Source: an uncultured Craurococcus sp. (GTDB lineage: Bacteria; Pseudomonadota; Alphaproteobacteria; Acetobacterales; Acetobacteraceae). Taken from it: a DNA stretch of 58,477 nt. A program made the position numbers and the translations under genes. Of this stretch, positions 8,421-17,799 are shown in pieces. How positions within the stretch are numbered: position 1 is the first letter of the stretch; the number at the start of each line of letters is the position of its first letter. The notes below the pieces were generated by a model. That model was not told the origin of the DNA, did not search any database, and saw only the letters and a list, made by a program, of their open reading frames with translations. Location: NCBI GenBank assembly GCA_902805545.1, contig CADCTD010000081.1:1-58477 (forward strand), read 5' to 3'.

Positions 8421-9677
8421 ATGTTTCAAGCCCCTTCCCCAGCGGCACCGTATGGTGTCACCCGCCCTCCGATCCACACTGCGATTGCCGTTCCCGCCCG
8501 GAATGAGGAGGCAAGGCTGCCGAGCTGCCTCGAGGCCTTGTCCCGGCAGCACGGCTTGGACCGCCACCGGGGCGGCCTGGCCGGGGTCGCGGTGTTCGTG
8601 CTTGCCAACAACTGCACCGACGGCACGGCCGCGCTGGCGCGCCGCCTGGCGCCGCGCTTCCCCTTCCAGCTCGTGGTGGAGGAAGCGGAGCTGTCTGCGC
8701 CCCTCGCCCATGCCGGCGGCGCAAGGCGCATGGCGATGGACGGCGCCGCCGCCCTGTTCGGCCCTGACGTCGATCCCCGGCGGGCCGCCCTGCTGAGCAC
8801 CGATGCCGACGGCCGTGCCGACCCGCGTTGGCTTGCCGCCAACCTCCGGGCGCTCGCCCTCGGGGCGGATGGGGTCGCCGGCGCGATCAGGCCCGACCCC
8901 CTGGAGGCTGCGCGGCTCCCGGCGGCGCTCCGCGACCAGGAAGCGAAGGAAGCCCGCTATCTGTCCCTGCTCGATGAGATCGCCACCCTGATCGACCCCG
9001 ACGCGGACGATCCCTGGCCGAGGCATGCGGTGCATTCGGGAGCGTCGATAGCCCTGTCCCTTGATGCCTATCGCCGGATCGGCGGCCTGCCCCCCTTGCC
9101 GGTCGGTGAGGATCGGGCCCTTTTCGAGGCGCTGCTGCGGGCCGGGCTGCGGGTGCGCCACTGCCCGGCCGCCCTCATCACGGTGTCCTGCCGGCTGGAG
9201 GGCCGGGCTGCCGGCGGAATGGCAGATTCCCTGCGCCGCCGCATGACGGATCCGGATGCGGCGCCGGTGGACGACCGGCTCGAGCCGGCGCTCGACGCCC
9301 TGCTGCGGCTGCGGTGCCGCCGGGCCTTGCGGCGGCTGCGCGCCGGCCTGCCGCGGTTGGGCGACCCGCATCGCCTGGCGATAGCCCTCGGCATCCCCGT
9401 CGCGATGCTCGTCGCCATCGCGCGCAGGCCAAGCTTCTGGGAGAGCTGGGAGCTCTTGCAGGCTGCCGCATGGCCGCTGCGGCGTCAGCGACGCCTGCAG
9501 GCCAGCGAGCTGCAAGCTGAACTCGATCGCGCTACGGCGATGCTGCCGGCCCTGCGTGGCGCCCGTGCCATCCTGGCTCCCCACCGCCTGCCATCCCAGC
9601 GCGCAACCAGTCGAGGCGGTACTGCGCGGTTCGCGACTGCTTCGCCGGCCTTGCAAAGGGCGCGGCAGCTGCCATGA
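8421..9677 (+). CDS. Family 2 glycosyltransferase
   Basis: 418 residues. GT-A features: AIAVPARNEEARL near the N-terminus, NNCTDGTA, the metal-binding region STDADGRADPRW, and GGLPPLPVGEDRALFE as acceptor loop. There is no membrane helix, so it acts in the cytoplasm on an unknown acceptor. I associate glycosyltransferases like this with NodS-like methyltransferase, PIG-L deacetylase and acyl-CoA dehydrogenase-like genes; all three lie next door, but on the opposite strand. The last 146 bases overlap the 3' end of the methyltransferase gene. ATG 8421 is preferred over TTG 8376 because of the promoter match. Confidence 0.8.
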   Translation: MFQAPSPAAPYGVTRPPIHTAIAVPARNEEARLPSCLEALSRQHGLDRHRGGLAGVAVFVLANNCTDGTAALARRLAPRFPFQLVVEEAELSAPLAHAGGARRMAMDGAAALFGPDVDPRRAALLSTDADGRADPRWLAANLRALALGADGVAGAIRPDPLEAARLPAALRDQEAKEARYLSLLDEIATLIDPDADDPWPRHAVHSGASIALSLDAYRRIGGLPPLPVGEDRALFEALLRAGLRVRHCPAALITVSCRLEGRAAGGMADSLRRRMTDPDAAPVDDRLEPALDALLRLRCRRALRRLRAGLPRLGDPHRLAIALGIPVAMLVAIARRPSFWESWELLQAAAWPLRRQRRLQASELQAELDRATAMLPALRGARAILAPHRLPSQRATSRGGTARFATASPALQRARQLP

Positions 9678-10179
9678 AACGCTCGGTTGCCTCGTCGCCG
9701 GACAGCGGATAGTCCGTCTCGCCCGTCCAGTGCACCAGCAGGACTTCCCCGTCCGGTGCGAGCGAGGCGCCGACCCGCGCAGCCAGCCGGCGGATATCCG
9801 CGGCATCGAGATAGTAGACCACTTCGGAGAGCAGGATGAGGTCGAAGGTCGATCCCTCGGGCCATTCCTCCGGCACCTGCATGCGCTGGAAGGTGGGCTG
9901 AACCAGGCGGGAGCAACGCTGCCGGGCGGCGGCAAGCGGGGCCTCCGCCGCATCCACCGCGAGCAGGACACCGCTGCGCGGCGCCAGCGCCTCGGTCAGC
10001 ACGCCGATCGAGCACCCGACCTCGAACACGCGCTCGTAGCGCGGACGCGGCAGCGCTTCGAGCGTTGCCGCGTATTTTGCGCGCTCGTAGTCGCTGCTGG
10101 CAAAGCGCCAGGGGTCCGGGTCCCGCGCGTAGAGCGCCTCGAAATAGCCGGGCGGCAGCGAGCCGTCCGCGCGGCTCAC
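9532..10179 (-). CDS. NodS-like SAM-dependent methyltransferase
   Basis: 215 residues. YFEALYARDPDPWRFASSDY, then the SAM-binding motif FEVGCSIGVLTEALAP and an acidic strand end (LLAVDAAEAPL) are typical of NodS-type N-methyltransferases. NodS methylates a deacetylated amino sugar, which fits the PIG-L deacetylase gene immediately upstream (ATGA overlap at 10176-10179). Substrate here unknown. The C-terminus overlaps the converging glycosyltransferase gene. Confidence 0.82.
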   Translation of the reverse strand: MSRADGSLPPGYFEALYARDPDPWRFASSDYERAKYAATLEALPRPRYERVFEVGCSIGVLTEALAPRSGVLLAVDAAEAPLAAARQRCSRLVQPTFQRMQVPEEWPEGSTFDLILLSEVVYYLDAADIRRLAARVGASLAPDGEVLLVHWTGETDYPLSGDEATERFMAAAAPFARPAKQSRTAQYRLDWLRAGMAGGGEPGWHGRHAGPAASP

Positions 10180-10967
10180 CGCAGCGCCTCCTCGAGGAAG
10201 AGTTCCTGCGGGCGGAAGGCGAGCGCGAGCGCCTCGGGCGGCAGCCGGAAGCCGCCCGGGTCGTCGTCGATCAGCGCCGAGGTCTGCGAGAGATGCGCGG
10301 CGACCGCCTGGCGCTTCGCCTCCAGCTGGCGCCGGATGTCGAGGCGCAGCCCGCGCGGCGGCGCCGGCACCAGCGGCTCCGGGGGCAACGGAAAGCCTGG
10401 GATGGGGTAGGCGAAGGCGAGGCCCCAGACCGGATAGGCGAAAAGCCGGGTGCCATGGGGAAGCGACCGCGCCGCCGCCAATGCGACGGCGAAGCTGGCG
10501 GCATGGTCACAATGGGGATCATGCTCCCATGTGCAGAAAAGGCTCACGGGACCCGCGCCGGCAAACTCGAGGACCTTTCGGACCGCCTCGTCGAAGCCTG
10601 GCCCCTCCTTCGGTACCGCCGTGTCGGGGAAGCCGAGAAAGCCGAGGTCGCGGCCGGGATCGAGGCCGAGCCGCTCGATCGCGGCCCCGGTCTCCTCCCG
10701 CCTCAGCGCGGCCAGCCTGGCCGGCGGCCAGGCCTTCGACCGGGGATGCGAGCCGGTCCCGTCGCTGATCACCAGCACGCGCGCCGATCGGCCGGCCGCG
10801 GCACAGGCAGCGAGCAAGCCGCCGCACCCCAGGCTCTCGTCATCCGGATGTGGCGCCAGCACCAGGGCGCCGCCCTCGCTGCCCAGCAGGGACGGCAGAT
10901 CGGTGACGAGCGGAAGGTCGCTTTCCGCCACGCGCAGCCATTCCCCCGCGCGCCAGGCGTCGCTCAT
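10176..10967 (-). CDS. PIG-L family deacetylase
   Basis: 263 residues. The zinc motif APHPDDESLGCGG and the downstream HCDH (third ligand and catalytic region) are present. The family removes N-acetyl groups from amino-sugar conjugates. ATG 10967 is chosen because it forms an ATGA overlap with the stop of the upstream acyl-CoA dehydrogenase-like gene; the longer frame would overlap it by 25 bases. The 3' end overlaps the methyltransferase start, so the three genes look translationally coupled. Confidence 0.88.
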   Translation of the reverse strand: MSDAWRAGEWLRVAESDLPLVTDLPSLLGSEGGALVLAPHPDDESLGCGGLLAACAAAGRSARVLVISDGTGSHPRSKAWPPARLAALRREETGAAIERLGLDPGRDLGFLGFPDTAVPKEGPGFDEAVRKVLEFAGAGPVSLFCTWEHDPHCDHAASFAVALAAARSLPHGTRLFAYPVWGLAFAYPIPGFPLPPEPLVPAPPRGLRLDIRRQLEAKRQAVAAHLSQTSALIDDDPGGFRLPPEALALAFRPQELFLEEALR

Positions 10968-12148
10968 GGCGCACTCGGCGGGTGCCACAGGTCGCCCGGC
11001 TCGGCCTCGGCGGCGAGGAGATAGGCGGCGCCCTCCGCGAGGGCACGGTCCGGGCCCGGCTGGCGCAGATAGGTGGCGAGGTCACGGCACAGCCGCTCCA
11101 GCAGGTTGGGCCGCAGGAAGGCGGCCAGTCCCACGGAGCGTTGCGCGGCCTCCAGGATGTCGAGCGCGGCGCGTTCCACCGCCAGCCGTGCAAGATTGGC
11201 ATAGGCTGCCGCCTCGGCCCCTGGCGCCGGCGCCTCGGCCCGGGTGGCGGCCTGCTCGACCCAGAGCCGGGCCGTCTCCGCCGCGATCGCCGCCTGGCCG
11301 AGCCGCGCCGCCTGGTTCGCGTCGCCGCCACGGCCGGTGCGCCGGAGATGGTCGCGCAGGGCGGCGAGCACCGCCTCGGCGCCACCGCAATGGACGGCGG
11401 CGAAGCGCCAGGCGCCGGCCGAGAAATCCGGCTGCCGGAGGTAGTCGCCCGGGCTGCCGATATGCATCTCAGGCTCGACGGGCATTCCCGTGAAGGCCAT
11501 GGCGCCGGTCGCCGAGGCGCGCATGCCCTGTGCCGTCCACACCGAAAGGTCGGCGCGCTCCCCTGGAGCGAGGGGCAGCAGCAGCATCTGCGGCGGCCTG
11601 TCCCCGTCGCGCGCCGTCACCAGGGCCCGCGTGGCATGGCCGGCGCCGGAGCACAGGACCTTGCGGCCGAGAAGCCTGGCTTCCGGCCCGATCGAGAGCG
11701 GGGGTTCCCCCGGAGCCTCCGTGTTCCAGACGGCGAAGAGATGTCCTGCCGCGGCATCCCGCGCTGCGGCGGCGGCCTGGGCGGGGGTGCCGAACCGCTG
11801 CATGAGGCGAAGCGCGTTGACATGGCCCTCATAAAGCCGGCCCAGCGGCAGGCTGGCGCGGCCGAGCAGGCGCAATGCTTGGGCAAGGGGTCCGGCACCC
11901 GCCGCCTCGATACCCCAGCCGTGCCCGCCAAGGACCCGGCGCAGCGGTGCCGCCAGCAAACCCGCCTCATCCAGCGCGGCGAGCGAAGACGTCGGAAAGG
12001 CGCCATCCTCGTCCTCGGCCGCCGCCGCGGCTGCGATGCCGGGGAGGCATTGTCGCAGCAGCTCGAGCGGGTCGGCGACGCGGGAAGTCGGGCGGGCTTG
12101 GCGTAACGCGGAAATGGCTTCGATCCCTTGCAGGCAGCGCCGACGCAT
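10964..12148 (-). CDS. Acyl-CoA dehydrogenase-like flavoprotein
   Basis: About 394 residues, alpha-helical throughout, with the acyl-CoA dehydrogenase layout: N-terminal helices (SSLAALDEAGLLAAPL), a middle section (HLFAVWNTEAPG), and a C-terminal helical domain ending LLERLCRDLATYLRQPGP. The sequence is divergent, and I cannot point to the catalytic Glu. It is first in the operon with PIG-L deacetylase and methyltransferase; in such clusters it may act on a lipid or glycan precursor. Start ATG 12148 is the best guess; the upstream frame is Arg-rich without family likeness. Confidence 0.72.
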   Translation of the reverse strand: MRRRCLQGIEAISALRQARPTSRVADPLELLRQCLPGIAAAAAAEDEDGAFPTSSLAALDEAGLLAAPLRRVLGGHGWGIEAAGAGPLAQALRLLGRASLPLGRLYEGHVNALRLMQRFGTPAQAAAAARDAAAGHLFAVWNTEAPGEPPLSIGPEARLLGRKVLCSGAGHATRALVTARDGDRPPQMLLLPLAPGERADLSVWTAQGMRASATGAMAFTGMPVEPEMHIGSPGDYLRQPDFSAGAWRFAAVHCGGAEAVLAALRDHLRRTGRGGDANQAARLGQAAIAAETARLWVEQAATRAEAPAPGAEAAAYANLARLAVERAALDILEAAQRSVGLAAFLRPNLLERLCRDLATYLRQPGPDRALAEGAAYLLAAEAEPGDLWHPPSAP

Positions 12149-12383
12149 CAGGATGGACACGACGGGCCGGGATGGAAACGGACGACGTTGTTGAAAGATG
12201 CATCGGCCGGGAGGCGCCTGCGGTCGGTCGTGCGCCTGCCGCGATCTCGGAGTCGACGCCCCAGCCGTCGCCCTCGCCGCGCGCCTGCATGCGGAACATG
12301 CCGAGGTCGCGCCGCGTCGTCGCCTCCGCATGGCTGAAGCCGAGCTGGCGACCGGCCGTGGCGCCCGAGGGGGAGGCGATGCC

Positions 12384-13310
12384 TTATCGTGGCATCATGC
12401 CGGCGATCCGCCGGGCTTCCGCCCGGACCACGTCGCGCAGCCACGCATTGCCCGGATCGGCGTCCAGCACCTCCGGCCAGATGACCGCGGTCGTGAATGG
12501 CGGAGGCGCCAGCGGCGTCTCCAGCGCCACGAGCCCGAGCGCCGCGGCATGGCGAACCGCGATCGAGCGCGGCAGCGTGACCACCAGGTCGCTCTCCGCA
12601 ACCACCGCCATCGCCGCATAGAAGTGAGGCAGCCGCAGCGCGACATGCCGGGCCAGTCCGTGCTCCTTCAGCAATTCGTCCATCGCGCCGTGCCCGTCGC
12701 CGAGCACCGTCACCAGCACATGCTCCAGCGCGAGGAAGCGGCCGAGCCCCCAGTCAGCCAGCGCGGGATGGTCGGCGCGCAACACGGTGACGAAGCTGTC
12801 GCCGTAAAGCGCCTCGCGCCGCAGCCCCGGCGGCAGCGGCTGCTCGACGATGCCGAAGGTCAGGCTGAGCCGTCCGTCACGCAGCTCGTCCAGCATGCTG
12901 GCGATAAAGGGCACCACCTTCACCTCGAGCAGCGGCGCCTCGCGGGAGATGCGGCGCATCAACTGCGGCAGCAGCAGGATGGTCTGATGGTCGGTCGCGG
13001 CGATGCCGACCTGGCCGCGCCAGGCGGCCGGGTCGAAGCGCCGGCGCGCCACGAGCGTCGCGGCCTCGCCCAGCAGGCGCTTCAGCCCGGGCTGCAGGGC
13101 GAGCGCGGCCGGCGTCGGCACCAGCCCCTGGCTGCCGCGGACCAGCAGCGGATCGCGCAGCAGAGCCCGTAGCCGCCCGAGGGCACGGCTCATCGCCGGC
13201 TGGCTCATATGCGCCGCGGCCGCGGCGGCGGTGACGCTGCGGTGCTCGATCAGCAGGTCGAGCAGGACCAGCAGGTTCAGGTCCACGCCCCGTACATTCA
13301 CTTCGCGCAT
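12384..13310 (-). CDS. LysR-family regulator, NodD/LinR-like
   Basis: 308 residues from the ATG at 13310 (MREVNVRGVDLNLLVLLDLL), which gives the usual NodD-type N-terminus; ATG 13328 would add six residues. The HTH lies at about 30-50 (SVTAAAAAAHMSQPAMSRAL). It is divergent from the NmrA-like gene 99 bases away and is likely its regulator. Confidence 0.85.
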   Translation of the reverse strand: MREVNVRGVDLNLLVLLDLLIEHRSVTAAAAAAHMSQPAMSRALGRLRALLRDPLLVRGSQGLVPTPAALALQPGLKRLLGEAATLVARRRFDPAAWRGQVGIAATDHQTILLLPQLMRRISREAPLLEVKVVPFIASMLDELRDGRLSLTFGIVEQPLPPGLRREALYGDSFVTVLRADHPALADWGLGRFLALEHVLVTVLGDGHGAMDELLKEHGLARHVALRLPHFYAAMAVVAESDLVVTLPRSIAVRHAAALGLVALETPLAPPPFTTAVIWPEVLDADPGNAWLRDVVRAEARRIAGMMPR

Positions 13311-13409
13311 GGGCTGAATATCAAACATGCACTGGGGTAATGCCAATGCCAGACCTAGCTTTTCGGGGCCGCGGCGCTGCGCCGCACGGATCCTTCACAG
13401 GAGAGTCCC

Positions 13410-14273
13410 ATGTTCGCCCTCATCGGAATCACCGGCCAGACCGGCTCGGCCGTCGCCGCCGCCCTGCTCGGACAGAGCCACCGCCTGCGCGCCCTGGTGC
13501 GCGCCCCTGATCGCGCGGCCGCCTGGGCTCGGCAGGGCGTGCAGCTGCAGCCAGGCACCGCCACGGACCCCGAGGCCCTGCGCCGCACCTTCGACGGCGC
13601 CGAGGCCGCCTATGTGATGATCCCGCCGGCCCCGGCGCATCCCGATCCCGTCGGATACTACGCAGAGGTCGCCAAGGCAGCGCGGGACGCCGCGCGGGCG
13701 GCAGGCCTGGGGCGCCTGGTGCTGCTATCCTCCGAAGCTGCGCACCTGCCCACCGGCACCGGGCCGATCCTTGGCCTGCATCACGCCGAGGCGGTCCTGG
13801 CCGACGCGGCGCCGCACGTGACGCGCCTGCGCCCGAGCTACTTCCAGGAGAACTGGCGCAGCGTGTTCCACCTCGCCGCGGCGCAAGGGATTCTGCCGAC
13901 GATGCTGGCGGACCTCGATGCGCGCCGGCCCATGGTCGCAACCGCGGATATCGGCGCCTCGGCAGCAGAGCTGCTGACGGATCCGAAGGCCCCTGCCCTC
14001 GTCGAACTTGCCGGGCCCGCGGACTACTCCGCGCGCGACGCAGCGGCCGCGATGGGCAAGGCGCTCGGCCGCGAGGTCGCGCTGGCGCAGCCACCTCGGA
14101 CGGCCTGGGAAGGCATTCTGCAAGAGGCGGGCCTCGGCGCGGGCTATGCGCGGCTGATCGCGGAGATGTACGACGGCATCAACAGCGGCCACATCCGCTT
14201 CTCCGGCCAGGGCGAGCAGCGCCGCGGCGCGGCGAGCCTGGAGGAAACGGTCGCAGGCTGGCCCCGGCCATGA
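13410..14273 (+). CDS. NmrA-like NAD(P)-binding protein
   Basis: 287 residues, an atypical SDR. The N-terminal Rossmann motif reads IGITGQTGSAVAAALL (GxxGxxG), and a VLLSSEAAH strand follows as in NmrA/azoreductase-like proteins. There is no Tyr-xxx-Lys in the usual place. It probably senses or reduces a small molecule with NAD(P)H. AGGAG lies seven bases before the ATG. Divergent from the LysR gene. Confidence 0.8.
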   Translation: MFALIGITGQTGSAVAAALLGQSHRLRALVRAPDRAAAWARQGVQLQPGTATDPEALRRTFDGAEAAYVMIPPAPAHPDPVGYYAEVAKAARDAARAAGLGRLVLLSSEAAHLPTGTGPILGLHHAEAVLADAAPHVTRLRPSYFQENWRSVFHLAAAQGILPTMLADLDARRPMVATADIGASAAELLTDPKAPALVELAGPADYSARDAAAAMGKALGREVALAQPPRTAWEGILQEAGLGAGYARLIAEMYDGINSGHIRFSGQGEQRRGAASLEETVAGWPRP

Positions 14274-14493
14274 CCGGCGGCGTGACGCTGCCGGTTTACT
14301 GCCCTTGCGGGTCCGGCCGGCACTCCGCCTGACGCCGCAGGACATGGGTTGCCTGGCGTTGTCCTGCCGGCCGGGAAGGGAATGGCCGGTCGGGCTCCAA
14401 ACGGGGCCGCCTTCGCAACCCTGTCGCGGCTGCTCATCGGCACCGCGGCCCGCTCGGCCGTCCGGTCCCCAATGGACCGGACCATGAGCCGCC

Positions 14494-16548
14494 CTACAGC
14501 CCGTGCAGCACCCGCCCGGAATTGCCGCGTCGCAGGTTGCGCAGCCGCGCCAGGGCCCAGAGCGGGAAGAGCCGCGCATAGCCATGGTAGCGGAGGTAGA
14601 AGACGCGCGGGAAGCCGGTGCCGGTATAGTCCTCCTCGGGCCAGGCGCCGTCCGGGCCCTGGTTGCGCAGCAGCCAGAGGGCGCCGCGATCGACCGAAGG
14701 GTCCTCGACGGCGCCGGCCGCCATCAGCGCCAGCAGCGCCCAGGCGGTCTGGCTGGCGCTGCTCGGGCCCATGCGGCGGTCCGGGTCGGCGCGGGTGCCG
14801 CCGCGGCGGGGATAGGTCAGCCCGTCCTCGCCCCAGCCGCCATCGGCGTTCTGCACCGACTTGATCCAGGCGACGGATTTCCGCATCGCCGGGTGGCCGG
14901 GCGGCAGTCCGGCGGCGTTCAGCGCCGTCACCGCCGACCAGGTACCGTAGACGTAGTTGACGCCCCAGCGGCCGTACCAGGCGCCGTCCGGCTCCTGCTC
15001 GCCGAGCAGATAGTCGATGGCGCGGCGCATCACCGGGCTGTCCGGCGCATGGCCGAGCTGGGCCAGCATGGCGAGGCAGCGCCCGGAGACATCCGCGGTC
15101 GGCGGGTCGAGCAGCGCGCCGTGGTCGGCGAAGGGGATGCTGTTCAGGTACTGGTGGGTATTGTCGGCGTCGAAGGCGCCCCAGCCGCCGCCCTTCGACT
15201 GCATGCCGACCACCCATTCCGTGGCGCGGGCGATGGCCGCCTCCGTCCGGTCCTCCGGAACCGCGGCGGCCTGCTTGCGGGCGCGGTCGAGGGCGAGGAC
15301 GACGACGGCGGTGTCGTCGACATCCGGATAGTGCGGGTTGGCATACTGGAAGGCCCAGCCGCCGGGCGGGATGCCGGGGCGGGCCTCGGCCCAGTCGCCC
15401 TCGAGGTCCGTGATCTGCCGCTCGAGCAGCCAGGTGAGGCCGCGCCCGGCGGCCGCCTCGGCCTCGGGCCCGCCGGCTTCCAGCAGCGCGTGGGAGACGA
15501 GGGCGGTGTCCCAGATCGGGGAGAGGCAGGGCTGGACATAGGTCTCGTCCCGCTCCGGCCGCTCCATCACCAGCTTCTCGATCGCCGCCCAGGCGGTGAC
15601 CAGGCGCGGGTCGCTCTCCGGCACGCCGAGGCAGTGATACATCCATATGGCATTCGCCATGGCCGGATAGATGGCGCCGAGCCCGTCCTCGCCGTTCAGC
15701 CGCTCGGTGACGAAGGCCTCGGCGCGGGCCTCGGCGCGGGCGCGCAGCGTCTCGGGGATCAGGCCATGGGCGCGCTGCAGCACCGCATCCATCTGGCGGA
15801 AGAGAGTGCGCCAGGGCTCGGCCGCATGGGCGCCGCCCGGCCATTGCTTCACCTGGGAGGGCGGGGTGCGGAAGAGCTCGGCCAGCGAGACGCCGAGCGG
15901 GGCCAGCGGCTGCGGCCGGTGCGCCATCACCACGGTCAGCGGCACCAGCACGGTGCGGGCCCAGTAGCTGATCTTCGACAGGTGGAAGGGGAACCAGCGG
16001 GGCAGCAGCACGATCTCGGGCGGCATCACCGGTACCGCCTGCCAGGGCACCTGGCCGAAGAGCGCCAGCGTCGCCCGGGTGAAGACGTTGCTCTGCTCCG
16101 CCCCGCCGGCGGCGAGGATGGCGGCGCGGGCGCGCTCCATATGCGGGGCATCGGCCGGGTCGCCGATCAGGCGGAGGGCGAAATAGGCCTTCACCGAGCA
16201 GGAGATGTCGAGCGGCCCGCCATGGAAGAGCGGCCAGCCGCCGCCGCAATTGGCATCCTGCTGCGCCTGGAGGCGGCGGAGGTAGCGGCCGATCCGCGCC
16301 TCGCGCGCCGGGTCGCGGCGGCCGAAGAAGCGGCAGAGCATGAGGTACTCGGCAGGGATGGTGCCATCCGCCTCCAGCTCGAAGACCCAATGCCCGTCCG
16401 CTTGCTGGCAGCCGAGAAGATGCGCCGTGGCGCTGTCGATCGCGGCATCGAGCGGCTCCGGCACCAGCGGGCCAGTCGGTCCGGCCAGCGCCAGGTCCGA
16501 CCGCAGCGCCGCCGCGGCGAGATCCTGAATCGTGGACAAGGCGAACAA
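14494..16548 (-). CDS. shc: Squalene-hopene cyclase
   Basis: 684 residues, full length for the family. The catalytic acid motif DVDDTA lies at residues 409-414, and QW repeats are visible (QQADGHWVFELEADG, QEPDGAWYGRWG, QNADGGWGED, NQGPDGAW). It cyclises squalene to hopene and diplopterol at the membrane, the key step for hopanoids that order the outer membrane. It is the last gene of hpnA-hpnB-shc, 96 bases after hpnB. Confidence 0.97.
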   Translation of the reverse strand: MFALSTIQDLAAAALRSDLALAGPTGPLVPEPLDAAIDSATAHLLGCQQADGHWVFELEADGTIPAEYLMLCRFFGRRDPAREARIGRYLRRLQAQQDANCGGGWPLFHGGPLDISCSVKAYFALRLIGDPADAPHMERARAAILAAGGAEQSNVFTRATLALFGQVPWQAVPVMPPEIVLLPRWFPFHLSKISYWARTVLVPLTVVMAHRPQPLAPLGVSLAELFRTPPSQVKQWPGGAHAAEPWRTLFRQMDAVLQRAHGLIPETLRARAEARAEAFVTERLNGEDGLGAIYPAMANAIWMYHCLGVPESDPRLVTAWAAIEKLVMERPERDETYVQPCLSPIWDTALVSHALLEAGGPEAEAAAGRGLTWLLERQITDLEGDWAEARPGIPPGGWAFQYANPHYPDVDDTAVVVLALDRARKQAAAVPEDRTEAAIARATEWVVGMQSKGGGWGAFDADNTHQYLNSIPFADHGALLDPPTADVSGRCLAMLAQLGHAPDSPVMRRAIDYLLGEQEPDGAWYGRWGVNYVYGTWSAVTALNAAGLPPGHPAMRKSVAWIKSVQNADGGWGEDGLTYPRRGGTRADPDRRMGPSSASQTAWALLALMAAGAVEDPSVDRGALWLLRNQGPDGAWPEEDYTGTGFPRVFYLRYHGYARLFPLWALARLRNLRRGNSGRVLHGL

Positions 16549-16644
16549 TCCCCTAGGGGCCGGACGTGACGCCAGCCGATCAAACCATGCGAATACGGCC
16601 TCTTACCGCGCTTGCGAAGGGGAAGCTGAGCGATTTGGTTCGGA

Positions 16645-17799
16645 TTAGCCCGCTCCTGTGGCTCGATCCGCGCGCGGACCGGCCTCGCCTTTCCACATCC
16701 CTCCTCGGCCGCGCCATTCGGCGAAGGCTGAATCCAGCGTGAAGGTCATATAGGCTGCGGCGATTCCCGGCAGCGCGAAACCGCGCAGGGGAGACATGCC
16801 GAATCGGCGCAGCGTCGGGGCGAAGGCGAGCGCCATCGCCCCCCAGGCGGCGAGGCCGAGCCAGCGGGCCGGCCCCTCCGCCAGCAGCGCCAGCAGCGGC
16901 GGGGCGAGGAAGACGAGGGCGAGCGCCGCGATCATCCCGGCGAGCGCCAGGACATTGTAGCCGAGCTGGGCATAGGCCGTGCGCGCCACCATGCGGCGGA
17001 TGGCGCCCATGCCCTCATAGGGGCGAAGGCTCTCGACCCGCTCGGTGAGGCCGGTCCAGATCGGGCCGACACGCTTCATCCGGCGCGCCAGGGCGCAGTC
17101 GTCGATGATGGCGCCGCGGATGGGGGCGAGGCCGCCGGCGCGCTCGAAGGCCGTGCGGTCCAGCAGCACGCAGCCGCCGGCGGCCGCCGCCGTCCGCGCC
17201 CGCGGGTCGTTCGACCAGCGGAAGGGGTAGAGCATCTGGAAGAAGAAGATGAAGGCCGGGATCAGCCAGCGCTCGGCGGCGCTGGCGCAGCGCAGCCGGG
17301 CCATCAGCGAGACCAGGACGAGGCCCCCGGCCTCCGCCCGCTGCACCAGCCGGCGGAGGCTGTCGGGCGCGTGGCGGATATCGGCATCGGTGAGAAGCAG
17401 CCGGTCGGGCGGCGTGCGCAGCGCCTCGGCAAGGCCCTGCTCCAGCGCCCAGAGCTTGCCGGTCCAGCCGGGCGGGCGGGCGCGGCCCTGGATCACGGTC
17501 AGCCGCGGGTCGCCGGCGGCGGCGGCACGGGCCACCTCCCCGGTGCCGTCCGTGCTGCGGTCATCGACCACGACGAGGCGGAAGGGGCCGGGATAGTCCT
17601 GGGCGAGCAAGCCGCGCACCGTCTCGCCGATGCTCTCCGCCTCATCCCGCGCGGGGATGATGGCGGCGACGCTCGGCCAGCGCGGCGGGTCGGGCAAGCG
17701 GGCGGCATCGCTGTCGTCGTCGCGCGCCAGCCAGAAGAAGCCGCGGCCGAGCAGCAGCACGGCCCAGGCGAGGCAGGCCGCCAGCGCCAGCCAGGTCAC
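16645..17799 (-). CDS. hpnB: Hopanoid biosynthesis glycosyltransferase HpnB
   Basis: 384 residues. Family 2 glycosyltransferase with a short N-terminal membrane segment, AAIIPARDEAESIGETV, VVDDRSTDGT, LLTDADI and a C-terminal membrane region (about 275-345), as in HpnB. The GTG start overlaps the hpnA stop (GTGA), implying coupled translation. It is thought to modify hopanoid side chains, but its exact reaction is not settled. Confidence 0.92.
   Translation of the reverse strand: MTWLALAACLAWAVLLLGRGFFWLARDDDSDAARLPDPPRWPSVAAIIPARDEAESIGETVRGLLAQDYPGPFRLVVVDDRSTDGTGEVARAAAAGDPRLTVIQGRARPPGWTGKLWALEQGLAEALRTPPDRLLLTDADIRHAPDSLRRLVQRAEAGGLVLVSLMARLRCASAAERWLIPAFIFFFQMLYPFRWSNDPRARTAAAAGGCVLLDRTAFERAGGLAPIRGAIIDDCALARRMKRVGPIWTGLTERVESLRPYEGMGAIRRMVARTAYAQLGYNVLALAGMIAALALVFLAPPLLALLAEGPARWLGLAAWGAMALAFAPTLRRFGMSPLRGFALPGIAAAYMTFTLDSAFAEWRGRGGMWKGEAGPRADRATGAG

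Noticed and set aside
14144-16390. 748-residue minus-strand frame overlapping squalene-hopene cyclase
   Set aside because: Same strand but a different frame from shc; Arg/Pro/Gly-rich composition with no domain, whereas the 684-residue frame is a complete cyclase.
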